In this document: positions 7,256 to 15,460 of the stretch, piece by piece
Layout: every line of letters starts with the position of its first letter
Position numbering within the stretch: the stretch's first letter is position 1
Origin: an uncultured Ruminococcus sp.
Lineage (GTDB): Bacteria; Bacillota; Clostridia; Oscillospirales; Acutalibacteraceae
NCBI GenBank assembly: GCA_902802985.1
Contig: CADCOE010000031.1
Coordinates: 1-44,297, forward strand
Reading direction: 5' to 3'
DNA length: 44,297 nt
Position numbers and translations under genes: made by a program
Notes under the pieces: generated by a model
The model's database searches: none
What the model was told of the DNA's origin: nothing
The model's input: the letters and a program-made list of their open reading frames with translations, nothing else

Positions 7256-8230
7256 ATGACATTACAGCAGTTGAATTATGTCATCACCATTTCGGAGAAT
7301 GGTTCTTTTAATAAAGCGGCGGAAGTGTTGTATGTAGCGCAGCCGTCGCTGACCAGTGCTGTCAAGGAACTCGAAAAGGAAATGGGTATTATTATTTTTA
7401 ACCGTGGCGGTAAAGGTGTTACACTGACTGCTGACGGTGCAGAGTTTATTGCCCACGCCAAACAGCTTTATGCACAGTACGATATGATGATGGAAAAATA
7501 TATCGGCGGTAAGGGATATAAAAAGAAATTCGGGATTTCTATGCAGCATTATTCCTTTGCTGTCAAAAGCTTTGTGGAACTGGTCAAAAAATATAATACT
7601 TCTGAATATGAGTTTGCGGTAAGGGAAACGAAAACCAAGGAAGTGATCGCAGATGTGGCGTCTTCTAAAAGTGAACTTGGTATTTTGTATTTAAGCGACT
7701 TCAACAAAAAAACCATTACCAGATTATTAACGCAAAATAATCTATGTTTTCATCATCTGATTAATTGCAGAGCTTATGTATATTTGTGGCGAGGTCATCC
7801 GTTGTCATCCCAGCATTTTATCAGTATCGAACAGCTGTCCGATTATCCTTGTCTTTCATTTGAGCAGGGAGATAATTCTTCTTTTTATTTTGCTGAAGAA
7901 ATTCTTTCTGCCAACGAATACTCTCGAACCATCAGGGCAACCGATAGGGCAACTATGTTGAATTTGATGGTGGGATTGAACGGTTATACCCTTTGTTCGG
8001 GCATTATTTGTGAGGAACTTAACGGAGATAATTATGTGGCGATCCCTTTCCGATATGGAAAGGGAGAACAGCCTGATACAATGGAGATTGGCTATATTAC
8101 AAGAAAACATACTACACTGAGCAGCATTGGGCAGGCGTATCTCGATGAACTGAAAAACTATCTGGGATTGTCTAATATTGTCTGTCAGGAGAGCCAAATC
8201 CAACTTGACAGTCCATTCTCTAAAGAGTAA
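7256..8230 (+). CDS. LysR-family transcriptional regulator
   Basis: The 324-residue protein begins with the LysR helix-turn-helix (residues 1-60; TISENGSFNKAAEVLYVAQP and a following SLTSAVKELEKEMG). A less conserved inducer-binding domain follows. An AATGGAGGAA ribosome-binding site supports ATG 7256. The gene precedes a co-oriented amidohydrolase after 23 bases, and a terminator follows that gene, so the two likely form one unit. Its place between the cysteine operon and the sulfonate-type importer suggests a CysB/CysL-like control of one of them, but the ligand cannot be read from the sequence. Confidence 0.88.
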   Translation: MTLQQLNYVITISENGSFNKAAEVLYVAQPSLTSAVKELEKEMGIIIFNRGGKGVTLTADGAEFIAHAKQLYAQYDMMMEKYIGGKGYKKKFGISMQHYSFAVKSFVELVKKYNTSEYEFAVRETKTKEVIADVASSKSELGILYLSDFNKKTITRLLTQNNLCFHHLINCRAYVYLWRGHPLSSQHFISIEQLSDYPCLSFEQGDNSSFYFAEEILSANEYSRTIRATDRATMLNLMVGLNGYTLCSGIICEELNGDNYVAIPFRYGKGEQPDTMEIGYITRKHTTLSSIGQAYLDELKNYLGLSNIVCQESQIQLDSPFSKE

Positions 8231-8253
8231 AATGCTGACGGAAGGTGATAATT

Positions 8254-9033
8254 TTGAAAATAATTGATTTCCATTGTCATATTTATCCCGAAAAAATTGC
8301 AGAAAAGGCAACACAGTCTACAGGGGCATTTTATGGTATTGCTCCTTATACCACGGGTACTGCCGAAAAATTGATTGATCGTGGATCGGCGGCAGGAATC
8401 AGCGAATATGTGATACTGCCGGTGGCTACCAAAGCTTCTCAGGTACATTCCGTCAATGAATTTGCTGTTGCTCAGGCAGCGGCTTATGACTGTTTTCATT
8501 GTTTCGGAACCATTCACGCAGCAATGGAGCATCCGTTAGAAGAAACCGATTTTATTCTTTCGTCAGGACTCAAGGGCATTAAGCTGCATCCCGACACACA
8601 AGGATTTAATATTGATGACGAACGGTTGTTTCCTGTTTATGATTTTGTTTCCGACAAGTGTCCTGTACTGGTTCATTGCGGTGATCCGAGATATACCTTT
8701 TCCCGCCCCGAAAGAATGAGGAAAGTAATGAAGCTGTTTCCAAAGCTGCAAGTTATAGCGGCACATCTCGGCGGCTGGGAAATGTTTGATACAGCCTACG
8801 ATTTTCTTGGGGATACTAACTGTTTTGTGGATATTTCCAGCTGTATGATGTTTTTGGAGCGTGAACAGATGGAAAAATACATTGGGCTTTTTGGTGCGGA
8901 CAGAGTACTTTTCGGAACAGATTTTCCGCTTTGGGATCCTGTTGCAGAGGTAGAGAGTTTTATGAAGCTTTCTTTGCGTGATAAGGACAGAGAAAAAATT
9001 TCATACCAAAATGCACAAAAAATTTTGATATGA
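8254..9033 (+). CDS. Amidohydrolase-2 family metal-dependent TIM-barrel protein
   Basis: The product (~259 residues) starts KIIDFHCHIYP, where HxH supplies two metal ligands. GIKLHPDTQG, VHCGDP, HLGGWE and GTDFPL are the later metal and catalytic signatures of the amidohydrolase-2 family (PF04909), which includes hydrolases and non-oxidative decarboxylases. The start is TTG 8254, because GGAAGGTGAT lies just upstream; the in-frame GTG 8245 overlaps that site. It follows LysR closely and ends before a terminator. The substrate is unknown; a role in releasing the compound imported by the next operon is possible but unsupported. Confidence 0.82.
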   Translation: MKIIDFHCHIYPEKIAEKATQSTGAFYGIAPYTTGTAEKLIDRGSAAGISEYVILPVATKASQVHSVNEFAVAQAAAYDCFHCFGTIHAAMEHPLEETDFILSSGLKGIKLHPDTQGFNIDDERLFPVYDFVSDKCPVLVHCGDPRYTFSRPERMRKVMKLFPKLQVIAAHLGGWEMFDTAYDFLGDTNCFVDISSCMMFLEREQMEKYIGLFGADRVLFGTDFPLWDPVAEVESFMKLSLRDKDREKISYQNAQKILI

Positions 9034-9060
9034 TTGAGTTTATTTAAACGACAATCATAG

Positions 9061-9096
9061 ACGGTACCGATAGAAATTGGTACCGTTATAGTTTTA
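9061..9096 (+). terminator. Terminator after the amidohydrolase
   Basis: ACGGTACC (9061-9068) pairs exactly with GGTACCGT (9079-9086) and is followed by tatagtttt. Confidence 0.8.
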
Positions 9097-9125
9097 ATTT
9101 ATAACCTACTATATCCATATGATAT

Positions 9126-9154
9126 TAGACAATTATGAAAGACTGCGTTATAAT
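9126..9154 (+). promoter_or_regulatory. Promoter of the importer-oxidoreductase operon
   Basis: TAGACA (9126-9131) and TATAAT (9149-9154) are 17 bases apart. The half-site ATAACCTA upstream (near 9100) also occurs at the cysK promoter (862-869), hinting at a shared regulator. Confidence 0.6.
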
Positions 9155-9183
9155 AAAGCCATACCACAAAGGAGGTAAGAAAA

Positions 9184-9270
9184 ATGATGACAACAAGAAG
9201 TATCAGCAAACTGATGTGTCGGTATGACATAAATACCCGTTTCGAGCGATGTAGGGAACAGCGAATGTAA
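9184..9270 (+). CDS. Short Cys- and Arg-containing leader peptide
   Basis: A perfect AAAGGAGGTAAG ribosome-binding site precedes a 28-residue frame, beginning MMTTRSISKL and continuing MCRYDINTRFERC. It lies just after a good promoter and before a hairpin with a T tract (9311-9336). Cys codons are at residues 12 and 23, and Arg occurs six times. The 3' part of the frame (9229-9240) pairs with 9298-9310, so a translating or stalled ribosome would change the fold. It is therefore probably a regulatory leader peptide of the sulfonate-type operon. It lacks a Cys run, so what it senses is uncertain; part of the signal may instead be a conserved RNA structure. Confidence 0.6.
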   Translation: MMTTRSISKLMCRYDINTRFERCREQRM

Positions 9271-9310
9271 GGCTGTCTGTTGGCGGAAACCTATGATACG
9301 GGTTATTTAT
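9229..9310 (+). ncRNA. Structured leader RNA candidate
   Basis: ATAAATACCCGT (9229-9240) pairs with ACGGGTTATTTAT (9298-9310) with one bulged base, closing a domain. Inside it GTTTC (9239-9243) can pair with GAAAC (9286-9290), and ACAGC with GCTGT around 9259-9275. It does not match a riboswitch class that I can recognise. It may be an antiterminator scaffold or a new cis-regulatory RNA. Confidence 0.45.
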
Positions 9311-9336
9311 GGAAGTCTTTACGGCTTCCTGTTTTT
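9311..9336 (+). terminator. Leader terminator (attenuator candidate)
   Basis: GGAAGTC (9311-9317) pairs with GGCTTCC (9323-9329, one G-U) over a five-base loop and is followed by TTTTT (9332-9336). It lies between the leader peptide and the first structural gene. Confidence 0.6.
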
Positions 9337-9359
9337 ATGAGATTAGGAAGGAAAGTACG

Positions 9360-9602
9360 ATGAAAAGAGTTGTTTTCACAGTGGCGGCCGTCCTGACAGC
9401 GGCAGTGATGCTTTCTGCTTGTGTGTCGGAAAATGCGGCTGAAACTCTGAATTCTCCTGCACAGACAAACGTGCAGAACAATGACAGCAGGAACGAAGAC
9501 TGCTGCAAAGAAGAAGTCAGCAGGAAAGATTGCTGTAAGGATCAAGAAGAACATTCCGGACGGTCCGCTATTCCTGATTGCTGCGGAGAAGGGGCAGCAT
9601 AA
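9360..9602 (+). CDS. Small cysteine-rich lipoprotein
   Basis: The 80-residue protein begins MKRVVFTVAAVLTAAVMLSAC, a lipoprotein signal with lipobox LSAC (lipidated Cys near residue 21). The mature part is short, polar and holds three Cys-Cys pairs (EDCCKEE, KDCCKDQ, PDCCGEG). AGGAAGG supports ATG 9360. It is the first gene of the importer operon. Paired cysteines in a short surface protein suggest metal or thiol binding, perhaps as a store or partner for the substrate-binding protein, which also has a CC pair. I do not recognise a named family, and the function is unknown. Confidence 0.7.
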   Translation: MKRVVFTVAAVLTAAVMLSACVSENAAETLNSPAQTNVQNNDSRNEDCCKEEVSRKDCCKDQEEHSGRSAIPDCCGEGAA

Positions 9603-9639
9603 CAGAAAAATATATCAAATCAATAATAGGGTGATGAAA

Positions 9640-10773
9640 ATGAAAAGAAAATTTTTAGCAGGAGCATTGGCTCTTATTTTTACACTGGCACTGACAGCCT
9701 GCAGCAATGAAAGTACATCTGACAAAGCTTCTCAGGCTAACGATACTAATACTTCTCAGGCAGACAGTGCTGAAACGAAAACCGAAAGCAACGCAGCGTT
9801 GGAAAAAACCGATGTCAATATTGGCTATCTGAATTCCACAGCTCACCTTCTCGGTTTTGTGGCAAAGGAAGAAGGTTACTTTGAGGAAGAAGGACTGAAT
9901 GCCGAATTGACACAATTTTCGAGTGCAGCAGAGCTTGCCAATGGTCTGGAATCCGGCAAACTGGATGTTGCCTTTATTGGTTCGGTTCCGTCATTAACAT
10001 TTCAGAGTCAGGGACACGATTTGACCATTTTTGGAGGAGCAATGACCAATGGTCACGGCTATGTGATCAAGTCCCAATACACCGAAGGATTGAAAGACTG
10101 GGATATATCCATTCTCAAAGGCAGAAATGTTGCTTCTGTCAAGAACAGTGTACAGGACGCCGAGCTTCAGATATTGCTGAAAAATGCTAAAATAGCGATC
10201 GGTGAAGGAAAAGATAAGGTCAATATCGTTTATTTTGACAGCCAGAAGGATGCCTATGCGGCACTGCAAAATGATACGATTGATGCGGCAAGCGTATATT
10301 CTCCTTATGCATCGCTTGCTAAGGGTCAGGGCTATGAGATCGTTTATCGCTGCGCTGAAGAGGAAGCACTCAAAAATCAGCCTTGCTGCCGTCAGGTGGC
10401 CGCCACTTCGGCTATCAAAGAAAACCCCAATACATACAATGCCATCGAGAGGGCTTTTATCAAAGCCTATAAGTTCTCTCAGGAGAACCAGGAAGGGACT
10501 ATTAAAGATGTCAAAAAATACATCGACATTGACGAAGATTATATCAAAACCGAGATTTACGGCGGTTATGGTACTTCTAATCCCGATCCTGACAAGCAGG
10601 GCACAGTGGCATTAAAGAATTCCATTGTAGAACTTGGTTATACCAACGATTATGAGATTGATAAGCTGTACAATACAGAAATTTACAAGAAAGCATTGGA
10701 AAGTATCCTTAGTGAAGACCCCGATGATAAGATATATCAATCGCTCAAAGAGCATTTTGATCAGTATGAATAA
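9640..10773 (+). CDS. ABC importer substrate-binding lipoprotein, SsuA/TauA (nitrate/sulfonate/taurine) family
   Basis: The 377-residue protein has a lipobox signal (start MKRKFLAGAL, lipobox TAC) and a Ser/Thr-rich linker to about residue 60. The ligand domain follows (NIGYLNSTAHLLGFVAKEEG, FIGSVPSLT, GRNVASVKNS), typical of the SsuA/TauA/NrtA group. These bind small sulfonates or related anions outside the membrane. AGGGTGAT supports ATG 9640; ATG 9634 is an alternative. A CC pair (QPCCRQ) sits in the second lobe. The ligand is not certain: relatives also bind pyrimidine precursors and aromatic acids. A hairpin after the gene may raise its level over the membrane parts. Confidence 0.85.
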   Translation: MKRKFLAGALALIFTLALTACSNESTSDKASQANDTNTSQADSAETKTESNAALEKTDVNIGYLNSTAHLLGFVAKEEGYFEEEGLNAELTQFSSAAELANGLESGKLDVAFIGSVPSLTFQSQGHDLTIFGGAMTNGHGYVIKSQYTEGLKDWDISILKGRNVASVKNSVQDAELQILLKNAKIAIGEGKDKVNIVYFDSQKDAYAALQNDTIDAASVYSPYASLAKGQGYEIVYRCAEEEALKNQPCCRQVAATSAIKENPNTYNAIERAFIKAYKFSQENQEGTIKDVKKYIDIDEDYIKTEIYGGYGTSNPDPDKQGTVALKNSIVELGYTNDYEIDKLYNTEIYKKALESILSEDPDDKIYQSLKEHFDQYE

Positions 10774-10789
10774 ATGATACGAATGGGCA

Positions 10790-10823
10790 ATATTCCGCAG
10801 AAACAGATTATTCTGCGGAATAT
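10790..10823 (+). other. Intercistronic hairpin between binding protein and ATPase genes
   Basis: The 13-base arms 10790-10802 and 10811-10823 are exact complements with an eight-base loop and no T tract. This is typical of hairpins that protect the upstream binding-protein mRNA from 3' decay. Confidence 0.6.
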
Positions 10824-10847
10824 GTCTGCGATACAGAGGTGAGCCCG

Positions 10848-11660
10848 ATGGGAAAAATAGATATTCGTCATTTGACGGCGGATTACGTGGAAAAAAATAA
10901 AAGCTTTACAGCACTGAGCGACGTTTCTTTTTCGGTAGAAACAGGAGAGTTTGTCAGTGTTATCGGCTCAAGCGGCTGTGGTAAAAGTACCCTGTTGAGC
11001 ATCTTAGAGGGAATTAAACCGGTCACAAGCGGCGAAATTCTGATTGACGGCGAACCGATCCACGGAACAGGAAGTGAACGTGGCGTGGTATTTCAGCATT
11101 ATTCCCTATTTCCTTGGATGACAGCAAGAAAGAACGTTGCCTTTGGCATTAAGCAGGTCAAAAAAGACCTTTCCAAAAAAGAACGGCTGGAGCTTGCAGA
11201 TCAATTTCTTGATAAAGTTGGTCTGGAGGATTTTAAAAACAAATATCCGTCACAGCTTTCGGGCGGTATGCAGCAGAGAGTGGCGATTGCACGAGCACTG
11301 GCGATGGATACGGATATATTGTTGATGGATGAACCGTTTGGAGCAATCGATGCCAAAAACCGCACGATTTTGCAGGAGCTTTTGTTGAAACTTTGGGAAG
11401 GTGACGGTACACAAGAGAAAAAAACCGTTGTATTTGTGACCCACGATATTGACGAATCCATCCTGCTTTCCGATAAGATTGTAATGATGACGGCCAATCC
11501 CGGAAGAGTTGCCAAAGAAATTCCGGTTCCTTTTGAACGTCCAAGAAACAGAGCTGAATTGGTACAGACAAAAGAGTACGGATTGTTCCGAAACGAACTG
11601 ATGTCACTCTTTTACAGTGACATTGCCGGTAAAATCGGCGGAGATGAGGTGGTGTTGTAA
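10848..11660 (+). CDS. ABC importer ATPase, SsuB/TauB family
   Basis: The 270-residue ATPase has Walker A GSSGCGKST (near residue 41), a Q-loop in FQHYSLFPW, signature LSGGMQQR, Walker B ILLMDEPFGAID and the H-loop VTHD. This order and the PW after the Q-loop are usual for sulfonate/nitrate/taurine importers. AGAGGTGA supports ATG 10848 (an in-frame GTG lies at 10839). The stop overlaps the permease start by one base (TAATG). It energises uptake of the substrate delivered by the binding protein at 9640. Confidence 0.92.
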   Translation: MGKIDIRHLTADYVEKNKSFTALSDVSFSVETGEFVSVIGSSGCGKSTLLSILEGIKPVTSGEILIDGEPIHGTGSERGVVFQHYSLFPWMTARKNVAFGIKQVKKDLSKKERLELADQFLDKVGLEDFKNKYPSQLSGGMQQRVAIARALAMDTDILLMDEPFGAIDAKNRTILQELLLKLWEGDGTQEKKTVVFVTHDIDESILLSDKIVMMTANPGRVAKEIPVPFERPRNRAELVQTKEYGLFRNELMSLFYSDIAGKIGGDEVVL

Positions 11661-12580
11661 TGACATGGAAAAAAAGATATTTGAAAGTAACCAATTTTTT
11701 GTTTATCATATTGCTTTTGCTTCAGCTTTTGCCCGATCAGGTATCCAAAGAACCACATACCTCCTATCTTGTATGGTTTGTGGTAGGTGTAGAAGTGTTG
11801 GTGCTGATACTTTCTACAGTTATCAAAAAACAGGAGGGACTCAATCTCTTTACCGATATTATTGGTTTTTTGTACGGATTGCTGATCGTGTGGACTCTGG
11901 CAACCGCCAAAGGAAATTGGCTGAATCCTGCATTATTCCCGACACCGGGACAAGTCTTTTATCAATTTGTAGAGGATATTGATAAGATACTTGTCAACAT
12001 CAAAAGTTCGGTAGGCATTATTCTGGAAGGTTATCTTCTGGCAGCGGCAGTTGCCATTCCTCTGGGATTGTTTCTCGGATGGGGAGCAAGACTTGGCAGT
12101 GCGGCAACGTACATTTCTAAATTTCTGGGTGCCATTCCGCCTATTGTATATATTCCCTACGGAATTGCTCTGCTGCCGACATTCAGAAGTGTAGCGGTGT
12201 TTGTTATTTTTTTGGCGACTTTTTGGCCGGTGCTGGCAGGAACGATGAGTGGTGTTTTAAATGTAGAAAAAAGGCTGATCGACTCAGCAAAGGTATTGAA
12301 CGTCAATAAGTTCACTATGTTATTTTCGGTCATTCTGCCGGCTTCGCTGCCGCAGATATTTATTGGCTGTAATCAAGGACTTGGCGTTTCGTTTATCTTA
12401 CTGACATCGGCAGAAATGATCGGTGCAAGGGATGGACTTGGTTACTATGTCAAACAATATTCCGATTTCGGAGATTATACCAGAACGATTGTCGGCTTGC
12501 TGGTGATCGGTATTGTGGTGGTGGTGATTTCGTTCCTGTTCAACAAGCTGCAAAATTATTTATTGAGATGGAAAAGGTGA
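11660..12580 (+). CDS. ABC importer permease, SsuC/TauC family
   Basis: The 306-residue inner-membrane protein has about seven hydrophobic segments. Two or three near the N-terminus precede the usual BPD_transp_1 domain, which makes it longer than a typical SsuC (~250-260). The EAA coupling loop is visible as DSAKVLNVNKFTMLFSVILP near residues 210-229. It is translated from an ATG overlapping the ATPase stop and ends seven bases before the oxidoreductase gamma gene, so importer and oxidoreductase are one transcript. Confidence 0.9.
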   Translation: MTWKKRYLKVTNFLFIILLLLQLLPDQVSKEPHTSYLVWFVVGVEVLVLILSTVIKKQEGLNLFTDIIGFLYGLLIVWTLATAKGNWLNPALFPTPGQVFYQFVEDIDKILVNIKSSVGIILEGYLLAAAVAIPLGLFLGWGARLGSAATYISKFLGAIPPIVYIPYGIALLPTFRSVAVFVIFLATFWPVLAGTMSGVLNVEKRLIDSAKVLNVNKFTMLFSVILPASLPQIFIGCNQGLGVSFILLTSAEMIGARDGLGYYVKQYSDFGDYTRTIVGLLVIGIVVVVISFLFNKLQNYLLRWKR

Positions 12581-12587
12581 GGTTCAT

Positions 12588-13106
12588 ATGATACAGGTAT
12601 TATGGCACGGCAGAGGAGGACAAGGTGCTTTTACGGCAGCAAGGCTGCTGGGAGCGGCTTATGCACAAAAGAAAAACGGATTTGCTCTGTCTTTTCCGTC
12701 CTTCGGTCCCGAAAGACGAGGAGCGCCTATCAGGGCATTTACCAAGCTTGACGATCGTCCCATCGGCAACCGCAGCGAAATCTTACAGGCAGATTACAGT
12801 ATCTATTTGGATGATACATTATTTTCGCAGGCAGCATTGTCCGAAATCAAAACCGGCGGAAAGATACTTTTAAATACAAAACATCCTGTCTTTGACAACA
12901 AGGTGATCACGATCGATGGAGATACGATTGCCAAGGAGATCCTCGGACTGCCTATCACCAATACTATTATGCTGGGAGCGTTGTCAGCTGTCTTTAACGA
13001 AATCGAGATAGAAGAAATAGCACAGGCGATCAGAGAAAATATGCCCAAAAAACTGTGGGATAAAAATATCGCAGCAGTGAAAGCAGCAAGGGAGGCGGTA
13101 AGATGA
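12588..13106 (+). CDS. 2-oxoacid:ferredoxin oxidoreductase, gamma subunit
   Basis: The 172-residue protein starts VLWHGRGGQGAFTAARLLG, the signature of the gamma domain of pyruvate/2-oxoacid:ferredoxin oxidoreductases, and continues with SFGPERRGAP. The gamma domain helps shape the CoA site of this oxygen-sensitive enzyme, which interconverts a 2-oxoacid plus CoA with an acyl-CoA, CO2 and reduced ferredoxin. It is the first of four separate subunits in the order gamma, delta, alpha, beta. The next gene overlaps it by four bases. Confidence 0.9.
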   Translation: MIQVLWHGRGGQGAFTAARLLGAAYAQKKNGFALSFPSFGPERRGAPIRAFTKLDDRPIGNRSEILQADYSIYLDDTLFSQAALSEIKTGGKILLNTKHPVFDNKVITIDGDTIAKEILGLPITNTIMLGALSAVFNEIEIEEIAQAIRENMPKKLWDKNIAAVKAAREAVR

Positions 13107-13393
13107 AACCATATCTCAGAGATTTTGTCCCCAAAAACTTAGAAGATATTCCCGATACGACATCATATGAAGCAGGTTATCTTGTTACTAAAAATGCAGG
13201 TTGGCGAAGCATTCGTCCTGTGATAGACAATACCCAGTGTGTCGGATGTCTTGCTTGTTATCTGCATTGTCCTGACGGCGTGATATTCAAGTCAAACGGA
13301 AAAGTGGAAATTGATTATGATTTTTGTAAGGGCTGCGGCATCTGTAAAAACGTCTGTCGGTTGGGAGCCATCAGAATGGAGGCGGAAAAATAA
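13103..13393 (+). CDS. 2-oxoacid:ferredoxin oxidoreductase, delta (2[4Fe-4S] ferredoxin) subunit
   Basis: This 96-residue subunit has a ~45-residue N-terminal extension and then two cluster motifs, CVGCLACYLHCPD and CKGCGICKNVC, that bind two [4Fe-4S] clusters passing electrons between the TPP site and free ferredoxin. In the second motif the fourth Cys is followed by Arg rather than Pro. Its start and stop overlap both neighbours (ATGA, TAATG), as expected for fixed stoichiometry. Confidence 0.92.
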   Translation: MKPYLRDFVPKNLEDIPDTTSYEAGYLVTKNAGWRSIRPVIDNTQCVGCLACYLHCPDGVIFKSNGKVEIDYDFCKGCGICKNVCRLGAIRMEAEK

Positions 13394-14553
13394 TGGCAAA
13401 AAAATTTTTATCGGGCAATGAAGCCTTTGCATACGGTATACGGCTGGCACGGCCGCAGGTCATTTCTGCTTATCCCATTACACCGCAGACGATTGTCGTG
13501 GAAAAACTCTCCGAAATGGTGGAGGACGGCAGCTTGCCATCGGAATTTATCCACGTAGAAAGCGAACATTCTGCCTTGTCTTGTGCAATGGGAGCTTCCT
13601 CTGTCGGAGCAAGGGCTTTTACGGCAACTTCTTCGCAAGGTTTGCTTTATATGGCAGAATGTCTTACGTATGCTTCGGGAGGTCGATTTCCCATTGTAAT
13701 GATGAATGCCAACCGTTCTACAGCACTCCCGTGGAATATTTACGGCGATCAAAGAGATTCGCTTTCGCTGTTAGACAGCGGATGGATACAGGCATATGCC
13801 GAGAACGCACAGGAAGCATTGGATCTGGCATTGATGAGCTACTATATTGCCGAGCATAAAACAGTATCCACTCCCTTTATGGTCAATCTGGACGGATTTG
13901 TATTGACACATACTTATGAAGTGGTTGATGTTCCCGCAGCAGAGCAGGCAGACGAATTTTTACCGCCGCTGGAAACGGACAATAAAATGGACTTGCTGCA
14001 CCCGAAAAATCTGGGATTTTCGGCAGGTCCCGACCACAACACCGCTTTTAAATATAAAGAACATATCGGTTTGCTGAATGCGGCAGATGTCATCACACAA
14101 GCAGAAAAACGTTTTGCTGAGATATTCGGAAGACAGTACAGCGGTTTAGTTGAAAATTATCGCACCGATGATGCGGATTACATTATCATTACTTTGGGCA
14201 GTATAGCAGGACTGGTGAAGGAGGTCATCGACAAGCTCAGAGAACAGGGGAAAAAGGTAGGATTGGTAAGAATACGTTATATGCGTCCATTCCCCAATGA
14301 AATGATCGCACAGGCTGTCGGCAATGCCAAGGCGGCTGCGGTACTTGAAAAAGATATATCCTTCGGAAACGAGGGAACCGTCTATACCAATGTCAATTCC
14401 GCACTGTATAAAGCAGGTATTTCTATTCCTGTATCCAATTATATTGGTGGTTTGGGCGGAAAAAATATTCTTCCCGAGGAAATAGAGAAAATATTGGAAG
14501 AATTGACAGAAAGAACAGTAAAAACGGAATTTTTGGGAATAGGAGGGGTGTGA
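13393..14553 (+). CDS. 2-oxoacid:ferredoxin oxidoreductase, alpha subunit
   Basis: The 386-residue subunit carries GNEAFAYGIRLARPQ and AYPITPQT, signature of the pyrimidine-binding (alpha) half of the TPP site. Domain II near residues 250-350 includes TLGSIAGLVKEVID and VRIRYMRPFP. It is most like the Por/Vor branch rather than indolepyruvate oxidoreductase, whose alpha subunit is larger with fused ferredoxin. Substrate choice (pyruvate, branched-chain, aryl or methylthio oxoacid) cannot be read directly. It is the third gene of the four-subunit set. Confidence 0.9.
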   Translation: MAKKFLSGNEAFAYGIRLARPQVISAYPITPQTIVVEKLSEMVEDGSLPSEFIHVESEHSALSCAMGASSVGARAFTATSSQGLLYMAECLTYASGGRFPIVMMNANRSTALPWNIYGDQRDSLSLLDSGWIQAYAENAQEALDLALMSYYIAEHKTVSTPFMVNLDGFVLTHTYEVVDVPAAEQADEFLPPLETDNKMDLLHPKNLGFSAGPDHNTAFKYKEHIGLLNAADVITQAEKRFAEIFGRQYSGLVENYRTDDADYIIITLGSIAGLVKEVIDKLREQGKKVGLVRIRYMRPFPNEMIAQAVGNAKAAAVLEKDISFGNEGTVYTNVNSALYKAGISIPVSNYIGGLGGKNILPEEIEKILEELTERTVKTEFLGIGGV

Positions 14554-14554
14554 G

Positions 14555-15442
14555 TTGGCTGTTAATGCGAAAACGCTGAATGAAACAGAATTTTTTTACG
14601 GACACAAAGCCTGTGCCGGCTGTGGCGGCAGCCTTGCCGTCAGGATCGCTCTCAAGGTACTCGGAGAAAATTCGATAGCCGTTTTGCCGGCAGGTTGTAT
14701 GTCGGCAGTGGGGTTTAACTTTCCTCAGTTGTGTTTTGGCAATAATGCCATTATTTCTACCTTTGCCGGTACAGCGTCTATGCTGACCGGTGTAGCGGCA
14801 GGACTCAGGGCACAAGGTATAACGGATTTTCACGCCGTGGGATTTGCCGGTGACGGCGGTACAGCAGACATAGGGTTGCAGGCACTTTCGGGAGCTATTG
14901 ACAGAAATGATGATATTCTTTATATATGCTACGATAACGAAGCATATATGAACACGGGTATTCAAAAAAGTTCGCTGACTCCGTTCGGTGCAAAAACAAC
15001 AACCACGCCTGCCGGTAAAAATATACGAGGCAATCTCAGACCAAAGAAAAATATGTTTGAGATCGTTGCCGCTCACGGTATTTCCTATGCCGCAACGGCA
15101 AGTGTCGGTTATTTGAATGATTTTATGAAAAAAGTGGAAAAGGCATCCAAAATCAAAGGAACCAAGTACATTCACATCATTGCTCCGTGTCCTACCGGCT
15201 GGGGCGTGAAAACGGATGAAACCGTTGACATAGCCAGAGAGGTAGTGGACTGCGGTTTATGGTATCTGGCAGAATATGAAAACGGGCAGTATACACTGAA
15301 TTACAGACCAAATCAGTTTGGTGATGTTGCTGCCTATCTTCAAAAGCAGACACGGTTTAAACATCTGACTGAAGAGGATATTCAGACTATTATCAGCTCT
15401 CGTGACACAAAATGGGAGTTCATCAATCAAAATTTTCATTGA
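14555..15442 (+). CDS. 2-oxoacid:ferredoxin oxidoreductase, beta (TPP-binding) subunit
   Basis: The 295-residue subunit has CAGCGGS, with Cys ligands for the proximal cluster, and the TPP/Mg motif GDGGTADIG. The stretch YDNEAYMNTGIQ and the later PCPTGW are typical of PorB-like subunits. The start is TTG 14555, since AGGAGGGG lies six bases upstream and the alpha stop is at 14551-14553. It completes the enzyme and is followed after 18 bases by the CoA-ligase gene. Confidence 0.92.
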   Translation: MAVNAKTLNETEFFYGHKACAGCGGSLAVRIALKVLGENSIAVLPAGCMSAVGFNFPQLCFGNNAIISTFAGTASMLTGVAAGLRAQGITDFHAVGFAGDGGTADIGLQALSGAIDRNDDILYICYDNEAYMNTGIQKSSLTPFGAKTTTTPAGKNIRGNLRPKKNMFEIVAAHGISYAATASVGYLNDFMKKVEKASKIKGTKYIHIIAPCPTGWGVKTDETVDIAREVVDCGLWYLAEYENGQYTLNYRPNQFGDVAAYLQKQTRFKHLTEEDIQTIISSRDTKWEFINQNFH

Positions 15443-15460
15443 TTTTAGGAGGAAAAAACA

